Source: UBA7446 sp038143535 (GTDB taxonomy: Bacteria > Bacteroidota > Bacteroidia > Flavobacteriales > Flavobacteriaceae). From it: DNA of 64,000 nucleotides. This document shows positions 1-8,695 of the stretch, in pieces. The position numbers and the translations under genes were made by a program. Location: the NCBI GenBank assembly GCA_038143535.1, contig JAYQMD010000001.1, forward strand, positions 992,001-1,056,000. Direction: 5' to 3'. The notes beneath the pieces were generated by a model, which had not been told where the DNA came from, did not search any database, and was given only the letters and a program-made list of their open reading frames with translations. Positions within the stretch are counted from its first letter, which is position 1. Each line of letters begins with the position of its first letter.

Positions 1-53
1 CAGACGTAAAGAAAGAATTTTTAGGCTATCTAAATCTTGACACCTCCTTTTAA
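1..53 (+). CDS. C-terminal end of a gene entering from the left
   Basis: An open frame enters from the window edge and ends with TAA at 51-53. It gives the tail DVKKEFLGYLNLDTSF. The stop lies 3 bases before the cysS ATG, so the two genes are probably cotranscribed. In Flavobacteriaceae the gene before cysS is often folE (GTP cyclohydrolase I), and this tail would fit. Sixteen residues are too few to identify it, so no symbol is given. Confidence 0.5.
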   Translation, partial: DVKKEFLGYLNLDTSF

Positions 54-56
54 CGC

Positions 57-1538
57 ATGAGCGAAACAACATCATCGCTGCATATTTTCAATTCCTTAAG
101 TGGAAAGAAAGAGCAATTTGTACCTATTGAAGACAAACATGTGGGCATGTATGTATGTGGGCCAACCGTTTACAGCAATGTGCACCTTGGCAATTGCCGC
201 ACCTTTATTTCTTTTGATTTGGTCTTTCGTTACCTCAAACATTTGGGTTATTCGGTACGTTATGTGCGCAACATAACCGATGCAGGACACTTAGAGCACG
301 ACGCAGATGAGGGGGAAGATCGCATTTCTAAAAAGGCTCGTTTGGAGCACCTAGAGCCCATGGAAGTGGTTCAACGCTACACCGTCGATTTTCACAAAAC
401 ACTTGCTGCCTTTAATACGCTTGCGCCAAACATAGAACCCACTGCAACGGGACACATTATTGAGCAAATTGAAATTGTCAAAGAAATTATCGCATCTGGA
501 TACGCTTACGAAGTCGCCGGTTCGGTCTATTTTGATGTTGAAAAATTCAATACCACCAATACCTATGGAGCCTTGAGTGGTCGTAAACTCGAGGACATGA
601 TTCACAACACCCGTGCACTCTCTGGTCAAAGCGAGAAAAAAGCACCGCAAGATTTTGCCTTGTGGAAAAAAGCGGAGCCCCAGCACATCATGCGATGGCC
701 TTCTCCTTGGGGAGACGGTTTTCCAGGCTGGCATTTGGAATGTACGGCCATGAGTACAAAGTATTTGGGAGACCAGTTTGATATTCACGGAGGCGGTATG
801 GACTTAAAGTTTCCGCATCACGAATGTGAAATAGCACAAGCCAAAGCAGTGAACAAAAAGAATCCGGTAAACACATGGATGCACACCAACATGCTTACCC
901 TTAACGGCAAGAAAATGGCAAAATCCACTGGAAACAACATATTGCCAAACGAACTTTTTGATGGATCAAATGCATTGCTATCGAAATCTTTCTCACCTGA
1001 TGTGACCAAGTTTTTTATGCTGCAAGCGCATTATAGAAGTGTGTTGGATTTGAGTAGCGATGCCCTTGAAGCCGCTGAAAAAGGGTACAACCGCCTTATC
1101 AACGGCATTAAGCTGCTATCGCAGCTACCACAAAGCAATGAGAGTAGTGTAGATATAACTAAATCTATTCAAGCTTTTTACGACGCCATGAACGATGATT
1201 TCAACAGTCCTGTATTGATTGCCGAGTTGTTTGAAACGGTTAAGCTCATCCATCGTGTTAGTGAAGGGGAGGATAAATTAACAGCTTCCGATATAGAAAC
1301 ATTACAAAAAACTATAGATGCCTTTGTTTTTGACGTTTTGGGGTTAACACTAGACGCCTCGTCAAAAGAAGACAATGCTTTTTTGGACAAAGCGTTAGAT
1401 GTGCTTATTGAAATGCGTAATCAAGCCCGAGCGTCCAAAGATTTTGCAACTTCAGATCGCATTCGCGATGCCCTATTGGAGAAAGGAATTCAACTCAAAG
1501 ACGGTAAAGACGGCACCAACTATAGCTTGATCTCATGA
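57..1538 (+). CDS. cysS: Cysteine--tRNA ligase
   Basis: Class I aminoacyl-tRNA synthetase that charges tRNA-Cys in the cytoplasm. The 493-residue length is normal for the family. Visible hallmarks are the first zinc cysteine in YVCGPTVY (about C34), the HIGH-type motif as HLGN (43-46), the zinc-site segment WHLECTAM, the HGGGMDLKFPHHECE block, and the KMSKS loop as KMAKS (286-290). The C-terminal DALR-like helical part follows. The ATG at 57 begins just after the upstream stop. The gene overlaps yidD by 4 bases (ATGA), which indicates translational coupling. I see nothing unusual in it. Confidence 0.97.
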   Translation: MSETTSSLHIFNSLSGKKEQFVPIEDKHVGMYVCGPTVYSNVHLGNCRTFISFDLVFRYLKHLGYSVRYVRNITDAGHLEHDADEGEDRISKKARLEHLEPMEVVQRYTVDFHKTLAAFNTLAPNIEPTATGHIIEQIEIVKEIIASGYAYEVAGSVYFDVEKFNTTNTYGALSGRKLEDMIHNTRALSGQSEKKAPQDFALWKKAEPQHIMRWPSPWGDGFPGWHLECTAMSTKYLGDQFDIHGGGMDLKFPHHECEIAQAKAVNKKNPVNTWMHTNMLTLNGKKMAKSTGNNILPNELFDGSNALLSKSFSPDVTKFFMLQAHYRSVLDLSSDALEAAEKGYNRLINGIKLLSQLPQSNESSVDITKSIQAFYDAMNDDFNSPVLIAELFETVKLIHRVSEGEDKLTASDIETLQKTIDAFVFDVLGLTLDASSKEDNAFLDKALDVLIEMRNQARASKDFATSDRIRDALLEKGIQLKDGKDGTNYSLIS

Positions 1539-1759
1539 AAAAGGTATTCATTTTTCCTTTTGTGCTTCTCATTCGTATTTATCAAACCATTGTTTCGCCG
1601 CTATTACCTTCCAGCTGTAGGTTTCATCCCACTTGTTCACATTATAGTCTTGAAGCTTTAAAGAAACACGGCTTCTGGAAAGGAACCCTACTGGCCATCA
1701 AACGCATCAGCCAATGCCATCCTTGGGGCGGGCAAGGACACGACCCCGTTCCCGATTAG
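1535..1759 (+). CDS. yidD: Membrane protein insertion efficiency factor YidD
   Basis: Small 74-residue protein of the YidD (DUF37) family, which sits at the inner face of the cytoplasmic membrane and aids YidC/Sec-dependent insertion of membrane proteins. The family signature is clear: an N-terminal amphipathic/hydrophobic segment, then the cysteine-containing core CRFHPTCSHYSLEAL and the tail CHPWGGQGHDPVP. The ATG at 1535 overlaps the cysS stop (ATGA). A 38-base gap separates it from lgt, so cysS-yidD-lgt probably form one operon. The envelope role fits with lgt downstream. Confidence 0.95.
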   Translation: MKKVFIFPFVLLIRIYQTIVSPLLPSSCRFHPTCSHYSLEALKKHGFWKGTLLAIKRISQCHPWGGQGHDPVPD

Positions 1760-1797
1760 GATAATATTTGCATTATATTTAACCAAAATTAAAATTC

Positions 1798-2625
1798 ATG
1801 TTAGCACTCAAATTTTTATGGGCACCTGACCCTGTAGCCATCAGCCTTGGCAGCATCAGTATTTACTATTACAGCCTTATGTTTGTTATTGCATTTGCAG
1901 GTGGATTGTACCTCATGAAGTACATGTATAAAAAAGAAGGCGTTTCGGTCACACATCTAGACCCCTTATTGCTTTATATGGTTGTAGGAACGCTTTTAGG
2001 TGCACGACTTGGAGAGGTATTTTTCTACAATTGGGATTATTTCCAAAACAACTTATTGGAAATCATTTTACCTTTTAAAATATCTGAAGAAGGTTGGAAG
2101 TTTGTTGGCTTTAGAGGCCTAGCCAGTCATGGCGCCGTTATTGGCATAACAACAGCCCTTTATTTATATATGCAGAAATTCAAATATGCCTCGCTATTGT
2201 GGCTGCTAGACCGTATTGCCATAACCGTTGCTTTAGGTGGTATATTTATTCGAATCGGGAACTTCTTTAATTCCGAGATTGTCGGAAAATATACGGGCAG
2301 CAATTTTGGTGTTGTTTTTAAAAACAACGGCGAAACACTACCCCGACACCCTGTTCAGCTGTATGAATCTTTGGGTTATTTTATAGTATTTATCATTCTC
2401 TTTATTGTTTATAAAAACACCCAAAAAAGCAAACAAGAAGGATTTTTGTTAGGCCTATTCTTTGCCCTACTCTTTGGCGTACGCTTTTTAGCTGAATTCG
2501 TAAAGGAAAATCAGGGCGGCTTCGGGGATCAGCTTGGCTATTTATCCACTGGACAATGGCTCAGCATACCGCTAATCCTTTTGGGAATAGGCTTGGTTGT
2601 ATTTTCTGCTAGAAAAAAAGGGTAA
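1798..2625 (+). CDS. lgt: Prolipoprotein diacylglyceryl transferase
   Basis: Integral inner-membrane enzyme that transfers a diacylglyceryl group from phosphatidylglycerol to the lipobox cysteine of prolipoproteins, the first step of lipoprotein maturation. It has 275 residues with about seven hydrophobic segments. The Lgt signature RIGNFFNSEIVG and the later HPVQLYESLGYF segment are present, as is the R/H-G region GFRGLASHGAVIG. Its substrates would include the SusD and other SPII lipoproteins encoded later in the window. The gene ends 6 bases from the end of the convergent secDF, with no obvious terminator between them. Confidence 0.96.
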   Translation: MLALKFLWAPDPVAISLGSISIYYYSLMFVIAFAGGLYLMKYMYKKEGVSVTHLDPLLLYMVVGTLLGARLGEVFFYNWDYFQNNLLEIILPFKISEEGWKFVGFRGLASHGAVIGITTALYLYMQKFKYASLLWLLDRIAITVALGGIFIRIGNFFNSEIVGKYTGSNFGVVFKNNGETLPRHPVQLYESLGYFIVFIILFIVYKNTQKSKQEGFLLGLFFALLFGVRFLAEFVKENQGGFGDQLGYLSTGQWLSIPLILLGIGLVVFSARKKG

Positions 2626-2631
2626 TTCCGT

Positions 2632-5568
2632 TTACTTTTTCTTGCGTGTGGTATCAAACATAACAGGTGTCGCAATAAACAGCGAGGAATAGGTTCCTAC
2701 TAGTACACCAACAATAAGGGCAAACATAAATCCGCGAATTGCCTCTCCGCCAAAAATAAAGATGGCCAACAACACCACTAACGTTGTTAATGAGGTATTA
2801 ATGGTTCTACTCAATGTGCTGTTTAGTGCACTATTTACGGTTTTGTGGCCTTCCCACGAAGTGTGCAGACGCGTAAACTCACGAATACGGTCAAACACCA
2901 CCACAGTATCATTAAGCGAATATCCAATTACCGTAAGCACTGCAGCGATAAAAGCCTGGTTAATCTCCATGCTAAACGGCATAAAGGTGTAGGAAATAGA
3001 GAATACTCCCAATACGAGCATTACGTCGTGGAAAACTGCTGCTACGGCTCCCAAAGAGTATTGCCACTTGCGGAAGCGAAGTAAGATATACAAGAACACC
3101 ACTATCAATGACCCAAATACAGCCAAAAATGAGTCTTTCTTAATATCATCGGCAATGGTTGGTCCAACCTTAATAGAGGACATAATACCTACCTGTTTGT
3201 TTTCAGCACCATTAACAAAATCGTCATAGGTGAGGTTTTCTGGCAAGAAAGATGAAAGACCGCTAAATAACGCTTGTTGAATTTCATCATCAACTTCTGT
3301 TCCTTCCACATCTACCTTGTAGTTGGTCGTAATTTTTAACTGGTTGTCCTCACCAAATGTTTTGGCTTCGGCACTACCTAGAAGGCTTACCAACTGTGAT
3401 TGCGCGTCTGTTGGATTAACCGCTTGTTCGAAACGAACTGTATAAGAACGTCCACCCACAAAATCAACCCCTTGGTTGAGTCCTTGCGTAAATAAGGAAG
3501 CAACACCAGCAGCGATAAGCAAACCAGAAACAACATAAGCAAAGCCACGTTTTTTAAGGAACGTAATATCTAGGTTTCGGAATAAGTTTTTGGTTGCGCC
3601 CGTAGCAAATGTTAAAGCTTTTCCATTGGCCAAACGACCATCAACAAGTAATCTTGTGACAAAAATAGCTGTTGATAAGGAGGTTGCAATACCTATAAGT
3701 AGCGTTGTTGCAAATCCCTTAATTGGGCCTGTTCCAAACACAAACAGGATAAATGCAGTAAGACCAGTGGTAATGTTGGCATCTAAAATAGAAGACAAGG
3801 CGTTTCTAAATCCATCCGATACTGCTTGTTTCTGTCCTTTACCTTTGGCCAATTCCTCGCGAATACGCTCAAAAATAAGTACGTTCGCATCAACCGACAT
3901 ACCAATGGTAAGTACAATACCTGCAATACCAGGTAGTGTGAGTACAGCCCCTAATCCAGCGAGAATACCGAAGATAAGAATGATGTTTAAACTCAAAGCA
4001 ATATCTGCATAAAGACCAGCACGACCGTAATAGAAAATCATCCATGCAAGTACGAGCAACAGCGCAATTACGAATGAGTTAACACCACTTTCAATGGCCT
4101 CTTGCCCAAGTGATGGGCCAACGATTTCAGATTGAATAATTTCAGCAGCAGCTGGTAACTTACCAGCTCTAAGTACGTTAGCCAAGTCAATGGCTTCATT
4201 AAGGGAAAATTGCCCGGATATCTCCGAACGACCGCCTGAAATAGCGCCCTTAGAAACTCCTGGTGCAGAATAGACTACATCGTCCAAGACAATGGCAATA
4301 TTGCTCTTTTCTTGGTATGCTTTACCAGTCATTTCTTCCCATATACGTGCGCCCTTGCCATTCATTTGCATAGAAACTGCAGCAGCGCCCAATTGGTCAT
4401 AGGTTTGTGCAGCATCTACAATAACGCTTCCACTCAGGGGTGGTTCGTTGGATCGGTTTGCCTTAATGACGTATAGGTCAACTAAATTTGTTGTTTCGTC
4501 AGGGATTCCCCACAAAAACTTGGTGTAACGCAAGTCTGCTGGTAGCAATGCGCGTACGTCTGAACGGTTTAGATAAGAATCAACTGTTGGTTGGTCTTTA
4601 ACTTCAACTTGAATCAATACAGGGCCACCGGCATAACCGGCGCCTTTAACGTAGTCATAAATGGGGTTAACGACGGTTGTAATAGAATCTTGTGCAGCAG
4701 CTACGTCAGATAGTAAATCGTCAATTTCTGAAACTTCTGTTTCGGCTTCTTCTTTCTCAGCCTCCACTACGGTTTTAAGCAATTCGTTTGCTTGCCCTAG
4801 AAAAGTACCAAACAATTGGTTAGAAGCAGTTTCCCAAAATTCAAGTTGGGCGGTACTTTGCAAGAGATTTTTAACACGTTCAATATCTCTAGCGCCTGGT
4901 AATTCAACCAAAATACGTCCTGAAGTACCCAAGCGTTGGATGTTCGGTTGGGTTACGCCAAATTTATCAATACGCTTGCGTAATACTTCAAAAGCAGAAA
5001 CAATAGAGGCATCAATTTTTCTACGGATAACGGGCTTGACCTCGTCATCTGTCATGTTAAAGTTGATGTCATCGCTTAAGGTACGGTTCCCAAAAATGTC
5101 AGGATTAGATAGGTTTTCATCGCCTTTTGATTCTTCAAAAGCCAAGAAAAAACTCTCCACATAGGTATCATCAGATGATTTTTGCAGCACATCAGCTCTT
5201 GCAAGCGACTGATTAAACAATGGGTTTCGGCTATTTTCAGCCAAGCCTTTTAAGATGTCCTTAACGGAAACTTGTAGGATAACGTTTATACCCCCTTTGA
5301 GGTCTAAGCCTTTGTTTAACTCGCGGTCTTTTGCTGTAGCGTAGTTAAAAACGCCAAATACCTTTTGTTCTGAAATAGAATCAAGGTAGTTGCGCTCGGC
5401 AATGTCTACGAAGGTGTAATAGTCTGCGTCATCTATGTTGACGGAAACTTGGGCATATGTCTTGGCGTCTGATTCAAGTTTTAACGTAACAAAAGTGAAT
5501 GATAGTTGGTAGAGGCTGACAAGGCCAAACAAAACGGTGAAAAATTTGATAAGTCCGTTATTCTGCAT
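2632..5568 (-). CDS. secDF: Protein translocase subunits SecD and SecF, fused (SecDF)
   Basis: RND-type membrane protein that uses the proton gradient to pull preproteins out of the SecYEG channel on the periplasmic side. At 978 residues it is the fused SecDF usual in Bacteroidota. The SecD half shows an N-terminal membrane segment, DLKGGINVILQV, a large periplasmic region, and the TM motif TIGMSVDANVLIFERIREE. The SecF half begins around LNQGVDFVGGRSYTVRF and carries TVIGYSLNDTVVVFDRIRE. The start is the ATG at 5568-5566, giving MQNNGLIKFF. A good promoter candidate lies just upstream at 5601-5630. The gene probably serves Sec export ahead of T9SS and lipoprotein sorting. Confidence 0.97.
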   Translation of the reverse strand: MQNNGLIKFFTVLFGLVSLYQLSFTFVTLKLESDAKTYAQVSVNIDDADYYTFVDIAERNYLDSISEQKVFGVFNYATAKDRELNKGLDLKGGINVILQVSVKDILKGLAENSRNPLFNQSLARADVLQKSSDDTYVESFFLAFEESKGDENLSNPDIFGNRTLSDDINFNMTDDEVKPVIRRKIDASIVSAFEVLRKRIDKFGVTQPNIQRLGTSGRILVELPGARDIERVKNLLQSTAQLEFWETASNQLFGTFLGQANELLKTVVEAEKEEAETEVSEIDDLLSDVAAAQDSITTVVNPIYDYVKGAGYAGGPVLIQVEVKDQPTVDSYLNRSDVRALLPADLRYTKFLWGIPDETTNLVDLYVIKANRSNEPPLSGSVIVDAAQTYDQLGAAAVSMQMNGKGARIWEEMTGKAYQEKSNIAIVLDDVVYSAPGVSKGAISGGRSEISGQFSLNEAIDLANVLRAGKLPAAAEIIQSEIVGPSLGQEAIESGVNSFVIALLLVLAWMIFYYGRAGLYADIALSLNIILIFGILAGLGAVLTLPGIAGIVLTIGMSVDANVLIFERIREELAKGKGQKQAVSDGFRNALSSILDANITTGLTAFILFVFGTGPIKGFATTLLIGIATSLSTAIFVTRLLVDGRLANGKALTFATGATKNLFRNLDITFLKKRGFAYVVSGLLIAAGVASLFTQGLNQGVDFVGGRSYTVRFEQAVNPTDAQSQLVSLLGSAEAKTFGEDNQLKITTNYKVDVEGTEVDDEIQQALFSGLSSFLPENLTYDDFVNGAENKQVGIMSSIKVGPTIADDIKKDSFLAVFGSLIVVFLYILLRFRKWQYSLGAVAAVFHDVMLVLGVFSISYTFMPFSMEINQAFIAAVLTVIGYSLNDTVVVFDRIREFTRLHTSWEGHKTVNSALNSTLSRTINTSLTTLVVLLAIFIFGGEAIRGFMFALIVGVLVGTYSSLFIATPVMFDTTRKKK

Positions 5569-5600
5569 GATAAAGTTTTTTGTGTCGTAATTGAGACGAG

Positions 5601-5630
5601 CAAATATAGCGCATCCGTAATGATTAACAA
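5601..5630 (-). promoter_or_regulatory. Bacteroidota-type promoter of secDF
   Basis: Read on the minus strand this is TTG (5630-5628), 19 bases, then TATATTTG (5608-5601). It matches the Bacteroidota consensus TTG-N19-TAnnTTTG exactly in both boxes and in spacing. Transcription would start near 5594, leaving a leader of about 26 bases before the secDF ATG. Transcript start and promoter strength are inference. Confidence 0.65.
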
Positions 5631-5654
5631 ATTGCTAAAATTAGCTGTGTGATT

Positions 5655-6590
5655 TTACGAAAGTATGCTATCCAAAGCTGCATTCATATTACGTACCGCA
5701 GCAGCACTTTTATCAAAAGTTGCTTGCTCTTCGGCTGTTAAATTTACATCTACAATGGATTCAAGTCCTGAACGTCCAATTACGCAGGGAACACCAATGC
5801 AAATATCTTCTTGGTTGTACTCACCCGCTAAATAAACAGAGCAAGGAATAATACGTTTTTGATCGTTAAGGATGCTGTCGACCAAATAGGCTACAGCTGC
5901 ACCCGGTGCATACCACGCAGATGTTCCCAATAGCTTGGTTAATGTTGCACCACCAACCATGGTATCGGCAGCAACTTGCTTAAGTGCGTCCGCTTCGAGC
6001 AAGCTTGAAACTGGGATGCCATTATAGGAAGCTAAGCGCGTCAACGGAATCATGGTGGTGTCGCCGTGTCCACCAATTACCATTCCGTGAATATCGTTAG
6101 CTGGCTTTCCTAGGGCTTGAGACAAATAGGTTTTAAACCTAGAGCTATCCAAAGCACCACCCATTCCAATGATGCGGTTTTTTGGCAAGCCCGTTTTCTT
6201 CAGCGTCAAATAGGTCATGGTATCCATGGGGTTGGAAACCACTACAATGATGGCCTCTGGGGAGTGCGCTAAGATATTTTCAGCAACAGACTGCACTATA
6301 CCGGCGTTGATGCCAATCAACTCCTCACGTGTCATGCCTGGTTTTCGTGGAATGCCAGATGTAATTACAACTACATTGCTGTTTGCCGTTTTGGTGTAAT
6401 CGTTGGTCGTGCCTACAATTTTGGTGTTAAACCCAAGGGTGGTAGCGGTTTGCATCATGTCAAGGGCTTTACCCTCAGCAAATCCTTCCTTAATATCGAG
6501 CAATACGACTTCACTAGCGATGCGTTGTGTAGCAATAGCATCTGCACAAGTAGCTCCAACGTTTCCAGCGCCAACTATGGTAACTTTCAT
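5655..6590 (-). CDS. mdh: Malate dehydrogenase
   Basis: NAD-dependent oxidation of malate to oxaloacetate in the TCA cycle. The 311-residue protein is of the lactate/malate dehydrogenase type found in Bacteroidota. Features seen: N-terminal Rossmann motif GAGNVGATCAD (7-17), the mobile-loop arginines in GIPRKPGMTREEL typical of MDH, the VVSNPMDTMTYL segment, and the catalytic histidine in IGGHGDTTMIPL. The ATG at 6590-6588 gives MKVTIVGAG. It lies between gyrB and secDF on the same strand, with a 54-base gap after gyrB's start side. I see no disruption. Confidence 0.96.
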   Translation of the reverse strand: MKVTIVGAGNVGATCADAIATQRIASEVVLLDIKEGFAEGKALDMMQTATTLGFNTKIVGTTNDYTKTANSNVVVITSGIPRKPGMTREELIGINAGIVQSVAENILAHSPEAIIVVVSNPMDTMTYLTLKKTGLPKNRIIGMGGALDSSRFKTYLSQALGKPANDIHGMVIGGHGDTTMIPLTRLASYNGIPVSSLLEADALKQVAADTMVGGATLTKLLGTSAWYAPGAAVAYLVDSILNDQKRIIPCSVYLAGEYNQEDICIGVPCVIGRSGLESIVDVNLTAEEQATFDKSAAAVRNMNAALDSILS

Positions 6591-6644
6591 GTGTTTGTTA
6601 TTTTGGTTTTGTAAAAGTAAGGCTTGAACGCTAATACTAAAAGC

Positions 6645-8582
6645 TTATGCGTCAATATTCGCATAAATTGCATTCTTTTCAATAAACTCACGTCTTGGCG
6701 GCACTTCGTCTCCCATGAGCATAGAGAAGACACGGTCAGCCTCGCCTCCGTTATCTATGGTTACTTGGCGTAGTGTTCTAAATTCTGGGTTCATGGTGGT
6801 ATCCCAAAGTTGCTCAGCATTCATTTCACCCAAACCTTTGTAACGCTGTACAGAAGTTCCTTGGCCAAAATCTTTCATCAAGCGATCACGTTGATCATCG
6901 TCCCACGCATATTGCCTCTTTTGACCTTTTTTAACCAAATAAAGCGGCGGAGTTGCAATATAGATATAACCACTTTCAATTAGCTCGCGCATGTAGCGAA
7001 AGAAGAAGGTTAATATGAGTGTTGAAATGTGACTGCCATCGACATCGGCATCACACATAATCACCACTTTGTGGTAGCGCAACTTTTCTAAATTCAATGC
7101 CTTGGCATCTTCTTCTGTTCCTATGGTAACACCTAAGGCAGTGTAAATATTTCGTATTTCTTCGTTTTCAAAAACCTTGTGTTGCATGGCTTTTTCAACG
7201 TTTAATATTTTACCTCTAAGTGGCAGAATCGCTTGGAAATTACGGTCGCGTCCTTGCTTGGCAGTACCACCTGCCGAGTCACCCTCAACCAAGAATACCT
7301 CACATAATTTAGGATCCTGCTCCGAGCAGTCTGATAATTTACCGGGCAATCCACCTCCGCTCATCACCGTCTTACGCTGTACCATCTCACGTGCTTTGCG
7401 TGCAGCGTGACGTGCTTGCGCAGCTAAAATCACCTTTTGAACAATCGCCTTGGCGTCATTCGGGTGCTCCTCCAAATAATTCTCTAACATTTCAGAAACA
7501 GACTGTGAAACAGCTGCACTTACTTCTCTATTACCCAATTTGGTTTTCGTCTGCCCCTCAAATTGTGGCTCTGCTACCTTAACAGAAACAATAGCAGTTA
7601 GCCCCTCACGGAAGTCGTCTCCCGAGATTTCAAACTTAAGCTTGTCCAACATGCCAGATGCATCGGCATATTTCTTTAGCGTTGTTGTAAGGCCGCGTCT
7701 AAATCCAGAGAGGTGTGTACCGCCCTCATGGGTATTAATATTGTTTACATAGGAATGGAGGTTCTCAGTAAACGACGTGTTGTAGATCATGGCAACTTCG
7801 ACAGGGATGTTGTTTTTTTCTCCCTCCATTGAAATCACGTCTGTTGTAATGGGTTCTCTGTTTGCATCCAGGAAACGAATAAACTCCTTTAGTCCTTCTT
7901 CGGAATGGAACAATTCGGTAACTGATTCCCCGTTGTCATCTTTGCTTCGTTGGTCTGTCAGCTGGATTTTTATTCCTTTGTTCAAATAGGCAAGCTCACG
8001 CATACGACTTGCGAGTGTGTCGTAATTGTACTCGCGTGTTTGCGCAAAAATGGTTGGGTCTGGTGAAAAGGTCACCAAGGTTCCCGTCTTGTCTGTGTGG
8101 CCTACCTGTTTTACAGGATACTGTGCCTTACCTTTTGAATATTCTTGTTCCCATACTTTCCCATCGCGGTAAACAGTAGCTTTAAGCATATCAGAAAGTG
8201 CGTTAACACAGGACACCCCTACGCCGTGTAGACCTCCTGATACTTTGTATGAATCTTTGTCAAATTTACCTCCAGCACCAATTTTAGTCATTACGACCTC
8301 GAGAGCAGAAACGCCTTCTTTTTTGTGCATTCCCACGGGGGTTCCACGACCGTTGTCTTCAACAGTAATGGAATTGTCCTCGTTTATGTGTACAGTGATC
8401 AAATCACAATGTCCAGCCAAGGCCTCATCGATGGAGTTATCCACAACTTCGTAAACAAGGTGGTGAAGTCCACGTACGCCTACATCACCAATGTACATGG
8501 ATGGGCGCATGCGCACGTGCTCCATGCCTTCTAATGCCTGTATGCTATCTGCTGAATAATTTTGGTTCGGTTGGTCACTCAT
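6645..8582 (-). CDS. gyrB: DNA gyrase subunit B
   Basis: ATPase subunit of type II topoisomerase DNA gyrase, which introduces negative supercoils together with GyrA. The 645 residues show the GHKL ATPase fold (MYIGDVGVRGLHHLVYEVVDNSIDEAL, with the Mg-binding Asn in VVDNSID), the GGLHGVGVSCVNAL loop, the transducer domain, the Toprim motif EGDSAGGTAKQGR and the later DADVDGSHI acidic cluster. The C-terminal tail RYKGLGEMNAEQL is standard. Length and motifs favour GyrB over ParE, though these are hard to separate by eye. The ATG at 8582 follows a TAAATTTG box upstream. Confidence 0.95.
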   Translation of the reverse strand: MSDQPNQNYSADSIQALEGMEHVRMRPSMYIGDVGVRGLHHLVYEVVDNSIDEALAGHCDLITVHINEDNSITVEDNGRGTPVGMHKKEGVSALEVVMTKIGAGGKFDKDSYKVSGGLHGVGVSCVNALSDMLKATVYRDGKVWEQEYSKGKAQYPVKQVGHTDKTGTLVTFSPDPTIFAQTREYNYDTLASRMRELAYLNKGIKIQLTDQRSKDDNGESVTELFHSEEGLKEFIRFLDANREPITTDVISMEGEKNNIPVEVAMIYNTSFTENLHSYVNNINTHEGGTHLSGFRRGLTTTLKKYADASGMLDKLKFEISGDDFREGLTAIVSVKVAEPQFEGQTKTKLGNREVSAAVSQSVSEMLENYLEEHPNDAKAIVQKVILAAQARHAARKAREMVQRKTVMSGGGLPGKLSDCSEQDPKLCEVFLVEGDSAGGTAKQGRDRNFQAILPLRGKILNVEKAMQHKVFENEEIRNIYTALGVTIGTEEDAKALNLEKLRYHKVVIMCDADVDGSHISTLILTFFFRYMRELIESGYIYIATPPLYLVKKGQKRQYAWDDDQRDRLMKDFGQGTSVQRYKGLGEMNAEQLWDTTMNPEFRTLRQVTIDNGGEADRVFSMLMGDEVPPRREFIEKNAIYANIDA

Positions 8583-8613
8583 ATTATTAAATTATGAATA
8601 AAAACTATTCTTA

Positions 8614-8621
8614 CAAATTTA
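8614..8621 (-). promoter_or_regulatory. Possible -7 box upstream of gyrB
   Basis: On the minus strand this reads TAAATTTG, matching TAnnTTTG, and would place a transcript start about 25 bases before the gyrB ATG. No TTG lies at the ideal 19-base spacing, so this is a half-match only. Confidence 0.3.
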
Positions 8622-8695
8622 CGGGAAAAGCCCCACTTTAATGGTAAAAGTGCGGCCATTCCTTAGTCAAGTTATCAACACAATGTGTGTAAAAA

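Noticed and set aside
2762..5164. Several plus-strand frames of 76-167 codons across secDF
   Set aside because: Antisense shadows of a well-identified gene; Ser/Val-rich low-complexity products without motifs.
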